Source: Vulcanimicrobiota bacterium (GTDB lineage Bacteria > Vulcanimicrobiota > Xenobia > Xenobiales > JADMJV01). From it: a DNA stretch of 64,000 nucleotides. The stretch lies in NCBI GenBank assembly GCA_017307785.1, contig JAFKGI010000033.1:1-64000 (forward strand). The letters are read 5' to 3'. This document shows positions 32,804 to 42,681 of the stretch, piece by piece. The notes beneath the pieces were generated by a model, which made no database searches, had not been told where the DNA came from, and saw only the letters and a program-made list of their open reading frames with translations. Numbering within the stretch: the stretch's first letter is position 1; each line of letters starts with the position of its first letter. A program made the position numbers and the translations under genes.

Positions 32804-33772
32804 ATGCCCGTCACACTGGCTCAGGCCTTTGAAGAATTGCCCGGTCTGGACAACTTTTGTAGCGAATTGTGGGGAAACTTCGTGCCGCTCTTCGCCATGA
32901 AAAAGCTGCACACCCGGGCCTCCGCCCTTCTCGAGGCCTTTCCCGACGAACTGATTCGACACGAGCTTTCCGAATGGAAGCGACTCCGGCTGGTGCCCTC
33001 ACCCGACCCGAAGGACCAGGAACTGGTGGGAGTGCTATGGCAAAGTCCCCTCTTCATCAGCCTGATGGACGCCATCGGATTCTTCCCGCCCGAAGACGTG
33101 GACTTGCGGCCCCACATGGCACCGCTCTACGCCAGCATCGACGAATTCGGCGAAGCGCGGAACCAGCTGATCCGCAAATGCGAGCGCGGCTACATGACCC
33201 GGCCAGACTTTCCCTATTGGCGGATGGCCCTCCGGGTGCAGGCGCCTCACCTCTATCTGGAGCCCTTCCTGGGCCAAGGCGAGGAACTTCAGGGTTGCGA
33301 CCTGGCCTGCGGCTGGGGACGCATCTGCCTGACTCTGAGCGAGTATAAGCATCGGCGCATTCACGCCTGCGATCTGGCGGACAGTTCGCTGGTCACCTTG
33401 CGCAAACTGGCCGAACAGCGAGAACTCCCCGGAACCATCGAGACCCACCGCGTGGACATCCTGAATCTCCCGTTCCAGGACAACTTCTTCGACTTCTACC
33501 TGGCCTTCGATATCTTCGAACATCTGGTGGACGACGTGCTGGCACGCTGCCTACGAGAAATGCTGCGCTGCGGTAAAGTCGGGGCGCCCCTCTACACCGA
33601 AACGCCCTTATTGTGCTTTTGCCCCGCCCTCACCCATCTGCAGAACTGGAGCGAAAGCGAGCTCACCCGAGCTTTCGAGCAAGAATGCGTGGACGGCAAG
33701 CGTTGGAAGCGGAGGCTCTGGAATGAGCAGGTCCCGGACCATTTCACCTTTGTGATCGAGGGAGCCCACTGA
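32804..33772 (+). CDS. SAM-dependent methyltransferase with N-terminal helical domain
   Basis: 322 aa from ATG 32804, preceded by a GAAGG; a GTG at 32765 is an in-frame alternative. The first ~160 residues are helical and unassigned. The Rossmann domain begins with C-D-L-A-C-G-W-G-R-I (motif I, ~170). A-C-D-L-A-D (acidic residue for SAM ribose) and F-D-F-Y-L-A-F-D-I-F-E-H-L (motif IV, ~230) follow. The fold is the ubiquitous Methyltransf_11/25 type, so the acceptor is unknown. Its TGA overlaps the ATG of the DA1-like gene by 1 nt (TGATG), so the two are co-translated. Confidence 0.85.
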   Translation: MPVTLAQAFEELPGLDNFCSELWGNFVPLFAMKKLHTRASALLEAFPDELIRHELSEWKRLRLVPSPDPKDQELVGVLWQSPLFISLMDAIGFFPPEDVDLRPHMAPLYASIDEFGEARNQLIRKCERGYMTRPDFPYWRMALRVQAPHLYLEPFLGQGEELQGCDLACGWGRICLTLSEYKHRRIHACDLADSSLVTLRKLAEQRELPGTIETHRVDILNLPFQDNFFDFYLAFDIFEHLVDDVLARCLREMLRCGKVGAPLYTETPLLCFCPALTHLQNWSESELTRAFEQECVDGKRWKRRLWNEQVPDHFTFVIEGAH

Positions 33773-34377
33773 TGGCCACTCAGTGGCTTGCCCACGTCTT
33801 CACCGAAGTCAGCCGGGCCATCGAGCGCGCCTGTTTCGGTCAAAGCCAGTTCCGCATCACCACCAGCGAGTTCACCACGGCCAGCACCATCGACAACGGC
33901 GTGCAGGCCAAGCTGGCGTTGGCCGAAGTCCGCAGCCAGTTAGCCCGTGATTTCCAAATAGAACTGAGCTGGCCGATTCTGCTGGAACTGAAAGCTCCCC
34001 CGGCCAAAGGCTGGAAAGCCATGGTCTACAACCCGGAGGGCAATCTGGCTCGACATCAGGTGGTCGACTTCAAGGGTAGCTCGGCTCATCAAATGTGGGT
34101 CAAACCCGGACTGACACGAGTCCGCTTCAAAAGCCTGGTCGCCCATGAACTGGTGCACGCCTTCCAGCGTGAAGCCAGCTTCCTGACCGAGAATCTCAGC
34201 CTGCGCGAAGGCATGGCGCGCTGGGTGGAGTTTTACTTTCTCAAAGGAAGCGCCGAGGCGGACCGACTGCTCAAGCTCAAGCACTACACCTTTGGCCGGT
34301 CCATTCAGTCCATCTTGGAGTTCGAGTCCAAATCTGGCCGTCCGGCCACCCTTCAGTGGTTGCGTTCCCAGGGCTGA
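33772..34377 (+). CDS. DA1-like zincin metallopeptidase
   Basis: 201 aa. The catalytic motif H-E-L-V-H (H125-E126, H129) is followed 20 residues later by L-R-E-G-M-A-R-W-V-E, whose Glu is the probable third zinc ligand, as in the peptidase domain of plant DA1 and bacterial 'protein DA1' homologues. There is no signal peptide. The N-terminal half is a beta-rich region with a W-P-I-L-L-E-L strand. It is probably a cytosolic or unconventionally exported peptidase with an unknown target. Its 3' end overlaps the opposing PTS gene by 25 nt. Confidence 0.8.
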   Translation: MATQWLAHVFTEVSRAIERACFGQSQFRITTSEFTTASTIDNGVQAKLALAEVRSQLARDFQIELSWPILLELKAPPAKGWKAMVYNPEGNLARHQVVDFKGSSAHQMWVKPGLTRVRFKSLVAHELVHAFQREASFLTENLSLREGMARWVEFYFLKGSAEADRLLKLKHYTFGRSIQSILEFESKSGRPATLQWLRSQG

Positions 34378-35726
34378 CGATCAAAATCCGGAGCGAGCAA
34401 CAAATGAACGACCCCATTAGGCAAAATCTGAACGCCACGAACTCCAGTCAGACCCTCCTGCTGCACGAGGCCGGTGTCCTTCACCTCCAGGCGTAGACGC
34501 CCGGCCCGGAGCTCCCAGTGACAAAGATTGTCAGTCCCTCCTAGCGACCGCAGCAAATCAGGCTCCTCGCGCCCGGGGGTCGGCAACTGAAAGCGCGTGA
34601 TCGCCCAGCGAAAGAGTCCATAGTAGGCCAGGCCAAAGAGGGGTCCCAACAGCCATACCAGCCAGGGGCGGGTGTGCAGGGGGAAAAGCACCAGGTAGTC
34701 GATCAAACCGAAGGAAAAGGTGATGCCCAGGTGGCCGCCCAGAGTCACCATCAGCCAGCAGGCCAATCCCGCCAGCAGCGAGTGGAGAGCGTAGAGCACG
34801 GGAGCCGCGAAGAGGAAAGAGAACTCGATAGGCTCCGTGATTCCGGTCAGAATCGAAGTCAAGGCTCCGGAAAACAGCAGGCCTCCGACTTCCTGTCGCC
34901 GGCGAGGGGAAGCGCAATGGTACATGGCCAGGGCCGCCGCAGGCAATCCCCAGAGCGAAAAGAGATACCCGCCACCTAGCAGCCCGGCGCTGGGATCGTG
35001 CGCGAGAAATCGGTAGATATCACCATGAATCAGCTTTCCCGTGTGCGGGTCCTGGAAGGAGCCGATCACCATAAAGAACGGATTGTTCCAGATGTGATGT
35101 AAACCGAAGGGAATCAAGGCCCGGTTCACCACCGCCCAAACGCCCGCGGAGACGGCCGGATTGTCGTTAGCGACCAGGTCCGCGGCCCGCTGAATTGCCA
35201 ATTGGGCGGGCGGCCAGATCTGACTGAGCACCGCTCCCAGACACAGGCAGGCCACGCCCGTCACGATGGGCACGGAGCGCTTGCCCGCAAAGAACCCGAG
35301 ATAAGGCGGAAGCTCCAGTCGGTAGAAACGCCGATAGACGGCGGCCGCCAGCAGACCGACCAGGATCCCCCCGAAGACTCCCGTGTCCAGGGTTCGCACC
35401 CCGAGAACCGACACCAGTTCCTGACCGCCCGCGCCTGCTAGAGAGCCCAGACTGGCCAGCATCACGAAGTAACCGACGGTGGCGGCGACCGCTGCGACTC
35501 CCTCGTACTCGGCCATGCCGAGAGCCACTCCCAGGGCGAAAAGCAGGGGCAGATTGCCGAGGATGGAGTTGCCGGCCTGGTTCATCACCTGGGTCACAAT
35601 GCCGGGCACGAACCTGTAGTTCTGACTGCCGAGACCACACAGCAGCCCGGCCACGGGCAAGACCGAAACCGGCAGCATGAGAGAACGGCCGATTTTCTGG
35701 AGCAAACCAAAGAGGCGGGCAAGCAC
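34353..35726 (-). CDS. Glucose/GlcNAc-family PTS permease EIIC with degenerate EIIB domain
   Basis: 457 aa. The EIIC part (residues 1-~385) has about ten transmembrane helices, the conserved F-G-L-H-H-I-W-N-N-P and the substrate-site motif G-I-T-E-P-I-E-F. A linker leads to an EIIB-like domain (~395-455) starting L-G-G-T-D-N. The canonical phosphocysteine in D-A-C-x-T-R-L-R aligns to Arg (E-L-R-A-G-R-L-R, codon at 34506-34508), while flanking residues (R-L-R-L-E-V-K-D) persist. Normal EIICB imports and phosphorylates sugar via this Cys. Here the phosphotransfer must come from another EIIB, or the protein is a transporter or sensor. No EIIA, HPr or EI gene is present nearby. Confidence 0.9.
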   Translation of the reverse strand: MLARLFGLLQKIGRSLMLPVSVLPVAGLLCGLGSQNYRFVPGIVTQVMNQAGNSILGNLPLLFALGVALGMAEYEGVAAVAATVGYFVMLASLGSLAGAGGQELVSVLGVRTLDTGVFGGILVGLLAAAVYRRFYRLELPPYLGFFAGKRSVPIVTGVACLCLGAVLSQIWPPAQLAIQRAADLVANDNPAVSAGVWAVVNRALIPFGLHHIWNNPFFMVIGSFQDPHTGKLIHGDIYRFLAHDPSAGLLGGGYLFSLWGLPAAALAMYHCASPRRRQEVGGLLFSGALTSILTGITEPIEFSFLFAAPVLYALHSLLAGLACWLMVTLGGHLGITFSFGLIDYLVLFPLHTRPWLVWLLGPLFGLAYYGLFRWAITRFQLPTPGREEPDLLRSLGGTDNLCHWELRAGRLRLEVKDTGLVQQEGLTGVRGVQILPNGVVHLLLAPDFDRQPWERNH

Positions 35727-35789
35727 GCCCGGTTTTTCGCGCTTCCCGCGGGCGGTCCTCGAACCGCTGGAGGGTCAGGATTTCTTGAA

Positions 35790-35840
35790 GTGAATTCGGG
35801 AAATTCCTGAGAAGCCAGCAGGAAATTGAAATAAATTCAC
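35790..35840. repeat. Inverted repeat GTGAATT ... AATTCAC in the PTS-ftsQ intergenic region
   Basis: Perfect 7-nt arms at 35790-35796 and 35834-35840 enclose A+T-rich sequence containing a GGGAAATTCC near-palindrome. The region separates divergent genes and is locally more A+T-rich than its surroundings. It could hold operators, but no known consensus is matched. Confidence 0.3.
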
Positions 35841-35881
35841 CAACAGAGACAGGCTTCTTCGCTCATACTCTGGGGGCTTTC

Positions 35882-36745
35882 ATGCTACGACCCGCTGTGC
35901 AATCGAATACCAGGATGACCTCGGCCCGGCCACTGCCGCGACCGAGGCGCCAACGCGCCCATCGCGCCAAACCGAGCAGCGTCAACCTGCCAAGCTGGTC
36001 GGTGAGTTCGCGTCACTGCTTCCTGGTGCTGATGTTCCTGATTTCCCAGGTCATCCTCTTCACCAGCAGCATGTTCCAGGTTCAACGCATCTACGTGGCC
36101 GGCACGGAGACTTTGACCAGCGACCAGGTGCTTCGCCAAAGTGGTCTCAAGAACGGCCAGTATCTTTGGAAGCAGCAGCCGGGCGAAGTAGCCAACCGGG
36201 TGGCCGGCCTGCGCAACGTGGCCAGCGCCAATGTGGCATTCATTTTGCCGGGTCAGGTGAACATTACGGTGCACGAGCGCCAGCCTGTTTATCAGGTGGC
36301 CAGCAACACTCCCAATCCCACCTGGTTTGCCGTGGACGAGCACGGCCTGGTGCTGCGCAAACTCAAAGGAACCAGCAATCAGTATCCTCGCCTGAAACTT
36401 GAGGAGAGCATCGAGGTCGGCAAACGCCTGCACCCCGCCTTGATCGCGACCTGCAGCCAAGCCTGCGGCTTGATCGAGCAAGAGTTCCCCGCCTCCATCT
36501 GGTATTACACGATGGACCAGCGCGGCAACCTTTCTTTCCGCACCTTCTCTCGTCAGTATCCGGTCGACGTGCAGCTCGGCAGCCTGGAAAATCTGGATTA
36601 TAAATTAAAAGTATTGCGCGCTCTCATGAATTCCGTCATGCAGCAGCAGCAGGTCGCGGGAATTGATTTACGCTTCTCAACTCCCGTGGTGCGTTTGCTC
36701 CATCCCCCGAAACCGCCTGAGACTCCGGCGCCGCATCCCACCTAA
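35882..36745 (+). CDS. ftsQ: Cell-division protein FtsQ/DivIB
   Basis: 287 aa. A basic cytoplasmic N-terminus (R-P-R-R-Q-R-A-H-R) precedes one transmembrane helix (residues ~48-66). The POTRA domain follows (F-Q-V-Q-R-I-Y-V-A-G-T-E-T-L-T near 66-80, with W-K-Q and A-N-V-A-F-I-L-P-G-Q-V-N-I-T-V-H-E-R as its third strand), then the beta domain ending near 265 with a Pro-rich tail. It bridges early and late divisome proteins in the periplasm or outer wall zone. A CATACT at 35864-35869 may be the -10. It leads a block with DUF881 and DUF1290 genes, detached from the main dcw operon. Confidence 0.88.
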   Translation: MLRPAVQSNTRMTSARPLPRPRRQRAHRAKPSSVNLPSWSVSSRHCFLVLMFLISQVILFTSSMFQVQRIYVAGTETLTSDQVLRQSGLKNGQYLWKQQPGEVANRVAGLRNVASANVAFILPGQVNITVHERQPVYQVASNTPNPTWFAVDEHGLVLRKLKGTSNQYPRLKLEESIEVGKRLHPALIATCSQACGLIEQEFPASIWYYTMDQRGNLSFRTFSRQYPVDVQLGSLENLDYKLKVLRALMNSVMQQQQVAGIDLRFSTPVVRLLHPPKPPETPAPHPT

Positions 36746-36751
36746 AACCGC

Positions 36752-36780
36752 TTTACGGCCCCATTCGCCTGTGCTATGCT
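36752..36780 (+). promoter_or_regulatory. Putative promoter TTTACG-N17-TATGCT before the DUF881 gene
   Basis: Both hexamers match four of six consensus positions at optimal spacing, about 50 nt upstream of GTG 36831, which has its own GAAAGG ribosome-binding site. Confidence 0.45.
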
Positions 36781-36830
36781 CGGGCGGTCACCGAGCTTGC
36801 AGCCAGGTCTGAAATTCTGAAAGGTCCGCT

Positions 36831-37598
36831 GTGGATAAATCTTCTCCCGCCCAAAGCTGGCAAGTCCCCGTCGCCATGGCCAGTATCTTGATGGGTATCC
36901 TGGTCTCGCTTCAATTTCGCAACCAGACCAGCGCTAATAAATCCACCAGCAAGCAGCCGGAATTGATCGCCATGATCAAAAACTTGGAAGAAGAACGCGA
37001 CAAAATCACTCAGGAACTGCAGGCCACGCGCGCGCGTCTGAGTGAAATCGAAGGCAAGTTGGCCAAAGAAGGCAACGGCTTCGCCGAACTCGCCAAACAG
37101 ATGGCCGAAGCCCGCATGCAGGCGGGCCTGCTGGCCATGAAGGGTCCCGGAATCACGATCACCCTGAGCGACTCCAAACGTCGTCCAGGTCCGGACGAAG
37201 ATGCCTACTTTTTCATCATCCATGATGCCGATCTGCAGACTCTGACGAACGAGCTTTTCGCGGCCGGCGCCGAAGCCGTTTCCATCAATGACCAGCGAAT
37301 CATTACCCGCAGTTCCATCCGCTGCGTTGGCCCCTCTGTTCTGGTCAACACGGTGCAACTGGCCTCGCCCTTCGTCGTGAAGGCCATCGGGCCGGCTAAA
37401 GAGATCGAAGGCGGACTGCGCATGCCCAACGGCTTCTTCGACAGCATGGCCATGTTGATTCGCTCCGGCGGCGAAGTAAAGATCATCAGCGGCGAGGAGA
37501 TTATCACTCCGGCCTTTGGCGGTAGTATGTCCTTCCGGCTGGCCCAGCCGGTTCCGGAAAATACCAAGACGGGCGCGGTCAGCGCGACCCACTCTTAG
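36831..37598 (+). CDS. DUF881 family division-associated membrane protein
   Basis: 255 aa from GTG 36831. A short cytoplasmic N-terminus and one transmembrane helix (~11-28) are followed by a coiled coil (~40-85, N-L-E-E-E-R-D-K-I-T-Q-E-L). The DUF881 globular domain then starts at about 100 with M-K-G-P-G-I-T-I-T-L-S-D and includes L-F-A-A-G-A-E-A-V-S-I-N-D-Q-R-I and G-G-E-V-K-I. DUF881 genes lie beside ftsQ and the small basic protein gene in Firmicutes and Actinobacteria. The function is unknown, but the context suggests a divisome or envelope role. Only 14 nt separate it from the DUF1290 gene. Confidence 0.9.
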   Translation: MDKSSPAQSWQVPVAMASILMGILVSLQFRNQTSANKSTSKQPELIAMIKNLEEERDKITQELQATRARLSEIEGKLAKEGNGFAELAKQMAEARMQAGLLAMKGPGITITLSDSKRRPGPDEDAYFFIIHDADLQTLTNELFAAGAEAVSINDQRIITRSSIRCVGPSVLVNTVQLASPFVVKAIGPAKEIEGGLRMPNGFFDSMAMLIRSGGEVKIISGEEIITPAFGGSMSFRLAQPVPENTKTGAVSATHS

Positions 37599-37612
37599 GG
37601 AGGCAACTCGAA

Positions 37613-37972
37613 ATGGTTTGGGTGATGGCCGCCATGGCCCTGGGAGTCTGGATCGGGGCCTACATGCCCTTCGCTTTGCCCCCCAATATGGCCAAATATG
37701 TCTCGGTTTCGTTTTTGGCAGGGCTCGACTCCGTGCTGGGCGGCACTCGCGCCGGCATTGAAAATCGCTTCAACCTCTCCGTCTTTGTCTCCGGCTTTAC
37801 CACCAACCTGGTGCTGGCCGGGTTGATGACTTACGTGGGCGACCTGTTGGGCGTGGAAATGTATCTGGCCGCGGTCGTCACCTTCGGTCGCCGTATCTTC
37901 GAAAACCTGGCTATTATCCGCCGCGATCTGATCGGCGTTCCGCCTAAAAGTCCCTCCACGCTTCAGGGTTAA
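37613..37972 (+). CDS. sbp: DUF1290 small basic protein (Sbp)
   Basis: 119 aa with three hydrophobic helices (residues ~2-20, ~28-42, ~55-80). The family-typical segments are F-L-A-G-L-D-S-V-L-G-G (residues ~34-44) and V-S-G-F-T-T-N-L-V-L-A-G-L, followed by L-A-A-V-V-T-F-G-R-R-I-F-E-N-L-A-I-I-R-R. In Bacillus the sbp gene lies between divIB/ylxW-type genes and ftsA in the dcw region; its molecular role is unknown. Here no ftsA or ftsZ follows; the next gene is an SDR with its own apparent start signal. Confidence 0.92.
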   Translation: MVWVMAAMALGVWIGAYMPFALPPNMAKYVSVSFLAGLDSVLGGTRAGIENRFNLSVFVSGFTTNLVLAGLMTYVGDLLGVEMYLAAVVTFGRRIFENLAIIRRDLIGVPPKSPSTLQG

Positions 37973-38024
37973 CAACGTCTAAACCCGAGACTCTAAAGGT
38001 GCGCCCACCTCGAGGCACTAACCC

Positions 38025-38944
<920 letters not shown>

Positions 38945-38948
<4 letters not shown>

Positions 38949-40378
38949 AGGGCGGCGGCTCGACTAGAGACGGGTTGGGTCAAAAAATCGAGGATGGCCG
39001 CGCCCCAGCTGCCGACGTCGCCAGCTCCCAAGAGCATGACCACGTCACCCGAGGTGGCTTCGCGGCGCAGGAATTCCACCACTTCCTTCTGACCCGGGGT
39101 GTGCACAACGCGGCACTTGGAGCTGCCGGTGCGGACTTTCTCGATCAGCATCTCACTGCGCACGCCCACGATGGGCACCTCGCCAGCCGAGTAGATGTCG
39201 GTCATCAATAAGATATCGGCGTCGCCAAAAGCTTCGGCGAACTCGTGAGCAAGAAACTTGGTGCGGGTGTAGCGATGTGGCTGAAAGACTCCGATGACGC
39301 GTCCCTGAGCACAACAACGAGCGGCGTGCAAGGCGGCCATCACTTTGGCGGGGTTGTGGGCGTAGTCATCGACCACCGTTACGCCGCCGTGGGTTCCCAA
39401 AATCTGAAAGCGGCGCTTGACGCCCTGGAAGGCCTCCAGGCCTTCCTTGATCTGTTCGAAAGTCAGACCCAGCTCCAGGCCGACGGCCACCGCCGCCAGA
39501 GCGTTCTGCATATTGTGTTTGCCCGGAATGTTCATGGTCAGCGAACCGACCTTCTGACCGTGAATGACCACCGTGCCTTTGCAGGCAAAGCCTTTCAGGT
39601 GCAGATCGATGGCGGTGATGTCGGACTCCGGATTGAGACCATAGGTGACCACCGGCGCCGTAACTTTGGAGCGTTGCTCCATGACCAGCGGGGCGTCGGC
39701 ACACAAAATCAGCTTGCCGTCCTGCGGAACACGCTGCATGAAGTCGACAAACATGCGCTCGATCATGGCCATGGTCTTGTCGTAATCGAAGTTGTGGCCC
39801 TCAAAGTGGGGGGCGGAAAGATTCACGTCGCTATCGATGTTGGTGATGATGGCGATCTTGGGCTCGAGCTCCAAGAAGGAGGCATCGGACTCATCGGCTT
39901 CGGCCACCAGATGGGGTCCGACACCCAGTTGAGCGTTGGAGCCCAGTCCATAGACTTCGCCTCCAATCACCGAAGTGGGCCGCAATCCGCTGTATTCCAG
40001 CAGGTGAGCGATCATCGAGGAGGTGGTGGTTTTGCCGTGGGTGCCGGCAATCGCGATACCGTAGCGAGTGCGCATCAAGAAACCGAGCATCTGACTGCGG
40101 ATCATGATCTGCAGACCGCGGTCGAGAGCGGCCTTGACCTCAGGGTTCTTCTCGTTGATGGCGGTGGAGAGGACGACCGTTTCCACATCGGCGGCCAGGT
40201 TCTCGGCCTGGTGGCCAAGGTAAACGGTGGCTCCCATTTCCTGAAGGTTTTCGGTGATGGCCGAGGCCTTCAGGTCTGAACCAGAAACCTGGTAACCCAG
40301 TTGCAGCAGCACGCGCGCGATTCCGCTCATGCCGATGCCGCCAATCCCAACAAAGTGGATCTTCTGTCCTGGTTTCAT
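38945..40378 (-). CDS. murC: UDP-N-acetylmuramate--L-alanine ligase MurC
   Basis: 477 aa. The N-terminal Rossmann domain has H-F-V-G-I-G-G-I-G-M-S-G-I-A. The central ATPase domain has G-T-H-G-K-T-T-T-S-S-M (residue ~113), and V-V-D-D-Y-A-H-N-P-A and Q-P-H-R-Y-T-R-T mark the C-terminal domain. MurC adds L-Ala to UDP-MurNAc, the first amino acid of the peptidoglycan stem, in the cytosol. It lies 15 nt after murG in a two-gene unit, separate from the rest of the mur genes. Its 3' end overlaps the opposing SDR by 4 nt. Confidence 0.96.
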
Positions 40379-40393
40379 TTGATTCCCTTTCCT

Positions 40394-41488
40394 TTAGCCC
40401 CAAGGCCCTTTATCGATAAGCTCAACGATTTGCTCAAGCGCCTGGGGACGACCGCCGGCCAAACTGGCCTCAGCCATTTTTCCTAAACGCTGGGAGTCCT
40501 CCATGAGGCTCGCCACCGTGTCCGCCAGCAACTCGACCACAGCCGAGTCGTCCAATTTTAGCGCCGCGCCGCGATTCACCAGTGCATCCGCATTGTAGTC
40601 CTGATGCTTTTCGGCCGCAAAAGGATAGGGCACCAGAATGGACGGCAGACCCACAGCGTTGAATTCCGCCAGGGTGCTGGCACCTGCTCGCGCTACCGCC
40701 AGGTCGGCGGCAGCCAGTGCCAGATGCATTTCCCCCATGTATCCAATCGCGCGATAATCTAACATCGAGCCGGCAACCAGGGAACGAGACTTTTCTTCTA
40801 CTTCGGCCAGGTGCTTCGGGCCGGTCAGATGCATGATCGTCCAGCCCTTGTCTTTCCAAAGGGGAAGTGCTCGAAGCACCGCCTCATTCAGACTGGCGGC
40901 TCCCTGACTGGCTCCGGTCACCAGCAGCACCGGTCGGTCCTCGGGGATCCCGAAATGCTTGCGGCCTTCGGAGCGAGTGGCCTGGAGAATCTCCTGACGC
41001 ACCGGATTGCCCGTGGTTACGCAACGATCCGCGGGGAAAAACTTCTTGGATTCATCAAAGCTCAGACAGATTCGGCGGGCCAGTCGGGCCAGCTTGCGGT
41101 TCACTTTGCCGGGCAACGCGTTCTGCTCCAGCATCAAAACGGGCAGTCCCCGCAAGCGGGCCGCCATGAGCACCGGAGCGCAAACATAACCACCGGTGGA
41201 AATCAGCAGCTGAGGGCGCTGACGCGAGATAATCCCGAGGCAGTCGAGAACTCCCCAGGCCGTCTGGAGCACGGCCCACAATTTGTGCCAGGGCTTACCC
41301 GCCAGTCCGCGGGCGTGAATCAAATGGAGAGGATAGCCACGTTGTGGGACCACCCGAGCTTCGATGCCGCGGCTGGTGCCGACGAAGCGGCAGTCGACGC
41401 CCTGTTCCCGCAATCGGTCGGCAACCGCCAGACCGGGGTACAGGTGCCCTCCGGTTCCTCCTCCAGCTAATAGAACGCGGGACAACAA
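40394..41488 (-). CDS. murG: Lipid II synthase MurG (UDP-GlcNAc transferase)
   Basis: 364 aa if translation starts at TTG 41488, which puts the glycine loop G-G-G-T-G-G-H near residue 9-15 as in known MurG; GGAGAG lies about 10-12 nt ahead. The frame stays open to GTG 41557, an alternative. Other landmarks are L-I-S-T-G-G-Y (second glycine loop), L-E-Q-N-A-L-P-G, V-T-G-A-S-Q-G-A and the UDP-GlcNAc pocket segment A-R-A-G-A-S-T-L-A-E. It adds GlcNAc to lipid I at the inner face of the membrane. The upstream intergenic region is shared with divergent dusA and holds overlapping inverted repeats. Confidence 0.95.
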   Translation of the reverse strand: MLSRVLLAGGGTGGHLYPGLAVADRLREQGVDCRFVGTSRGIEARVVPQRGYPLHLIHARGLAGKPWHKLWAVLQTAWGVLDCLGIISRQRPQLLISTGGYVCAPVLMAARLRGLPVLMLEQNALPGKVNRKLARLARRICLSFDESKKFFPADRCVTTGNPVRQEILQATRSEGRKHFGIPEDRPVLLVTGASQGAASLNEAVLRALPLWKDKGWTIMHLTGPKHLAEVEEKSRSLVAGSMLDYRAIGYMGEMHLALAAADLAVARAGASTLAEFNAVGLPSILVPYPFAAEKHQDYNADALVNRGAALKLDDSAVVELLADTVASLMEDSQRLGKMAEASLAGGRPQALEQIVELIDKGPWG

Positions 41489-41581
41489 CGCCGAGGCACT
41501 CTCCTGACAGTGAATTATTTTCAAGGAAATTAGGTGAGGGGGCAGTTCTCCCTTCACCTCTGTTACAATTTTGTGTGCGCG

Positions 41582-41638
41582 GACACAGAGATGGCTGGGC
41601 TTGGTTTACCAGGTGACTGTGTCATTTTGGTGTCACCT
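41582..41638. repeat. Overlapping inverted repeats between murG and dusA
   Basis: GACACAG (41582-41588) can pair with CTGTGTC (41617-41623), and AGGTGAC (41611-41617) with GTCACCT (41632-41638). The two pairings share position 41617 and would clash sterically, so they are alternatives. They could be a regulatory leader for dusA or protein-binding palindromes. Confidence 0.35.
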
Positions 41639-41651
41639 TGCGGAAATTGGG

Positions 41652-41657
41652 TAACCG
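41652..41657 (+). promoter_or_regulatory. Putative -10 element (TAACCG) for dusA
   Basis: It ends 6 nt before GTG 41664. The intervening TGGGGAG is G-rich and could alternatively act as a weak ribosome-binding site. Confidence 0.3.
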
Positions 41658-41663
41658 TGGGGA

Positions 41664-42680
41664 GTGAGCCATCCTCTAGACTTGAACCGGCGTATTTGCA
41701 TCGCTCCCATGATGGGCTGGACCAATCGTCACGCCCGCTACTTTCATCGTCAACTGACCCGAAACGCCATGACTTACTCGGAGATGCTGGCTCCGGAAGC
41801 CATCGTCCGCGGCAACAAAAAGCGCTGGCTGCGCTTCTCGCCGGAGGAGCATCCAGTCGCCTTCCAGCTGGGTGGCAACGACCCTAAGATGCTGGCAGCG
41901 GCGGCTAAAGAGCTGGAGCAGGTCGGCTTCGACGAGATCAACTTCAACGTCGGCTGCCCCAGCAAAAAAGGCAAAGGCAACCCTTTCGGCGCCCACCTGA
42001 TCCGCCATCCGCAGGTGGTCAAGGCGTGCATGCAAGAGATGATCGAGGCCGTGAACATTCCGGTGACTCTCAAAACCAGACTGGGCGTCGATGAGCAAGA
42101 AAGCTACGACCATCTGGCCGAATTTGTCGGCTTGACCAAAGAAAGCGGCTGCCGCGTTTTTATCGTGCACGCACGCAAAGCCTGGCTTGACGGCCTGTCG
42201 ACCAGGCAAAATCGCGAAATTCCTCCGCTGCGGTATGACTACGTTTATCGACTCAAGCGCGAGTTCCCGGAGCTTTCTATCGTCCTCAACGGAGGGGTTA
42301 CCGATTGGGACCAGGCCAAACTCCACCTCCAGCATGTCGACGGGGTCATGATGGGACGCACCGCCTACAAAGAACCCTTCTGCCTGGCGGAAGTAGACCG
42401 TCTGTTTTTCGGAGGAAGCGAGCCTGACCCCACTCCGCCGGAAGTTATGCAGCGCTGCCTACCCTACGTGGAAGCAGAGCTGGCTCGCGGCACTCCACTT
42501 CGAGAGATGGTGCGGCATATGGTGGGGATTTACCGGGCAGCGCCCGCCGCCAGTGTCTTTCGTCGTCACATCTCGATCGAGGGCCATCGTCCCGGAGCCG
42601 GGCGGAGCGTTTACCTGGAAGCGATTCACATCGCCGAACGCCTTTCGCGTCCCGGCCGTGCCGAAATAGATCAGCCCTGA
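41664..42680 (+). CDS. dusA: tRNA-dihydrouridine synthase A
   Basis: 338 aa. The FMN-binding TIM barrel starts with I-A-P-M-M-G-W-T-N-R-H-A-R (residues 13-25). N-F-N-V-G-C-P-S carries catalytic C98, and V-H-A-R-K-A-W-L and L-N-G-G-V-T-D follow. The DusA-specific form P-M-M-x-W-T-D/N-R-H and the length place it in DusA, which reduces U20 and U20a in the tRNA D-loop with NADPH. G-R-T-A-Y-K-E-P-F is the FMN phosphate site (G-R-x-A-Y). The start is GTG. It is convergent with the GT2 gene with a 1-nt gap. Confidence 0.93.
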   Translation: MSHPLDLNRRICIAPMMGWTNRHARYFHRQLTRNAMTYSEMLAPEAIVRGNKKRWLRFSPEEHPVAFQLGGNDPKMLAAAAKELEQVGFDEINFNVGCPSKKGKGNPFGAHLIRHPQVVKACMQEMIEAVNIPVTLKTRLGVDEQESYDHLAEFVGLTKESGCRVFIVHARKAWLDGLSTRQNREIPPLRYDYVYRLKREFPELSIVLNGGVTDWDQAKLHLQHVDGVMMGRTAYKEPFCLAEVDRLFFGGSEPDPTPPEVMQRCLPYVEAELARGTPLREMVRHMVGIYRAAPAASVFRRHISIEGHRPGAGRSVYLEAIHIAERLSRPGRAEIDQP

Positions 42681-42681
42681 G

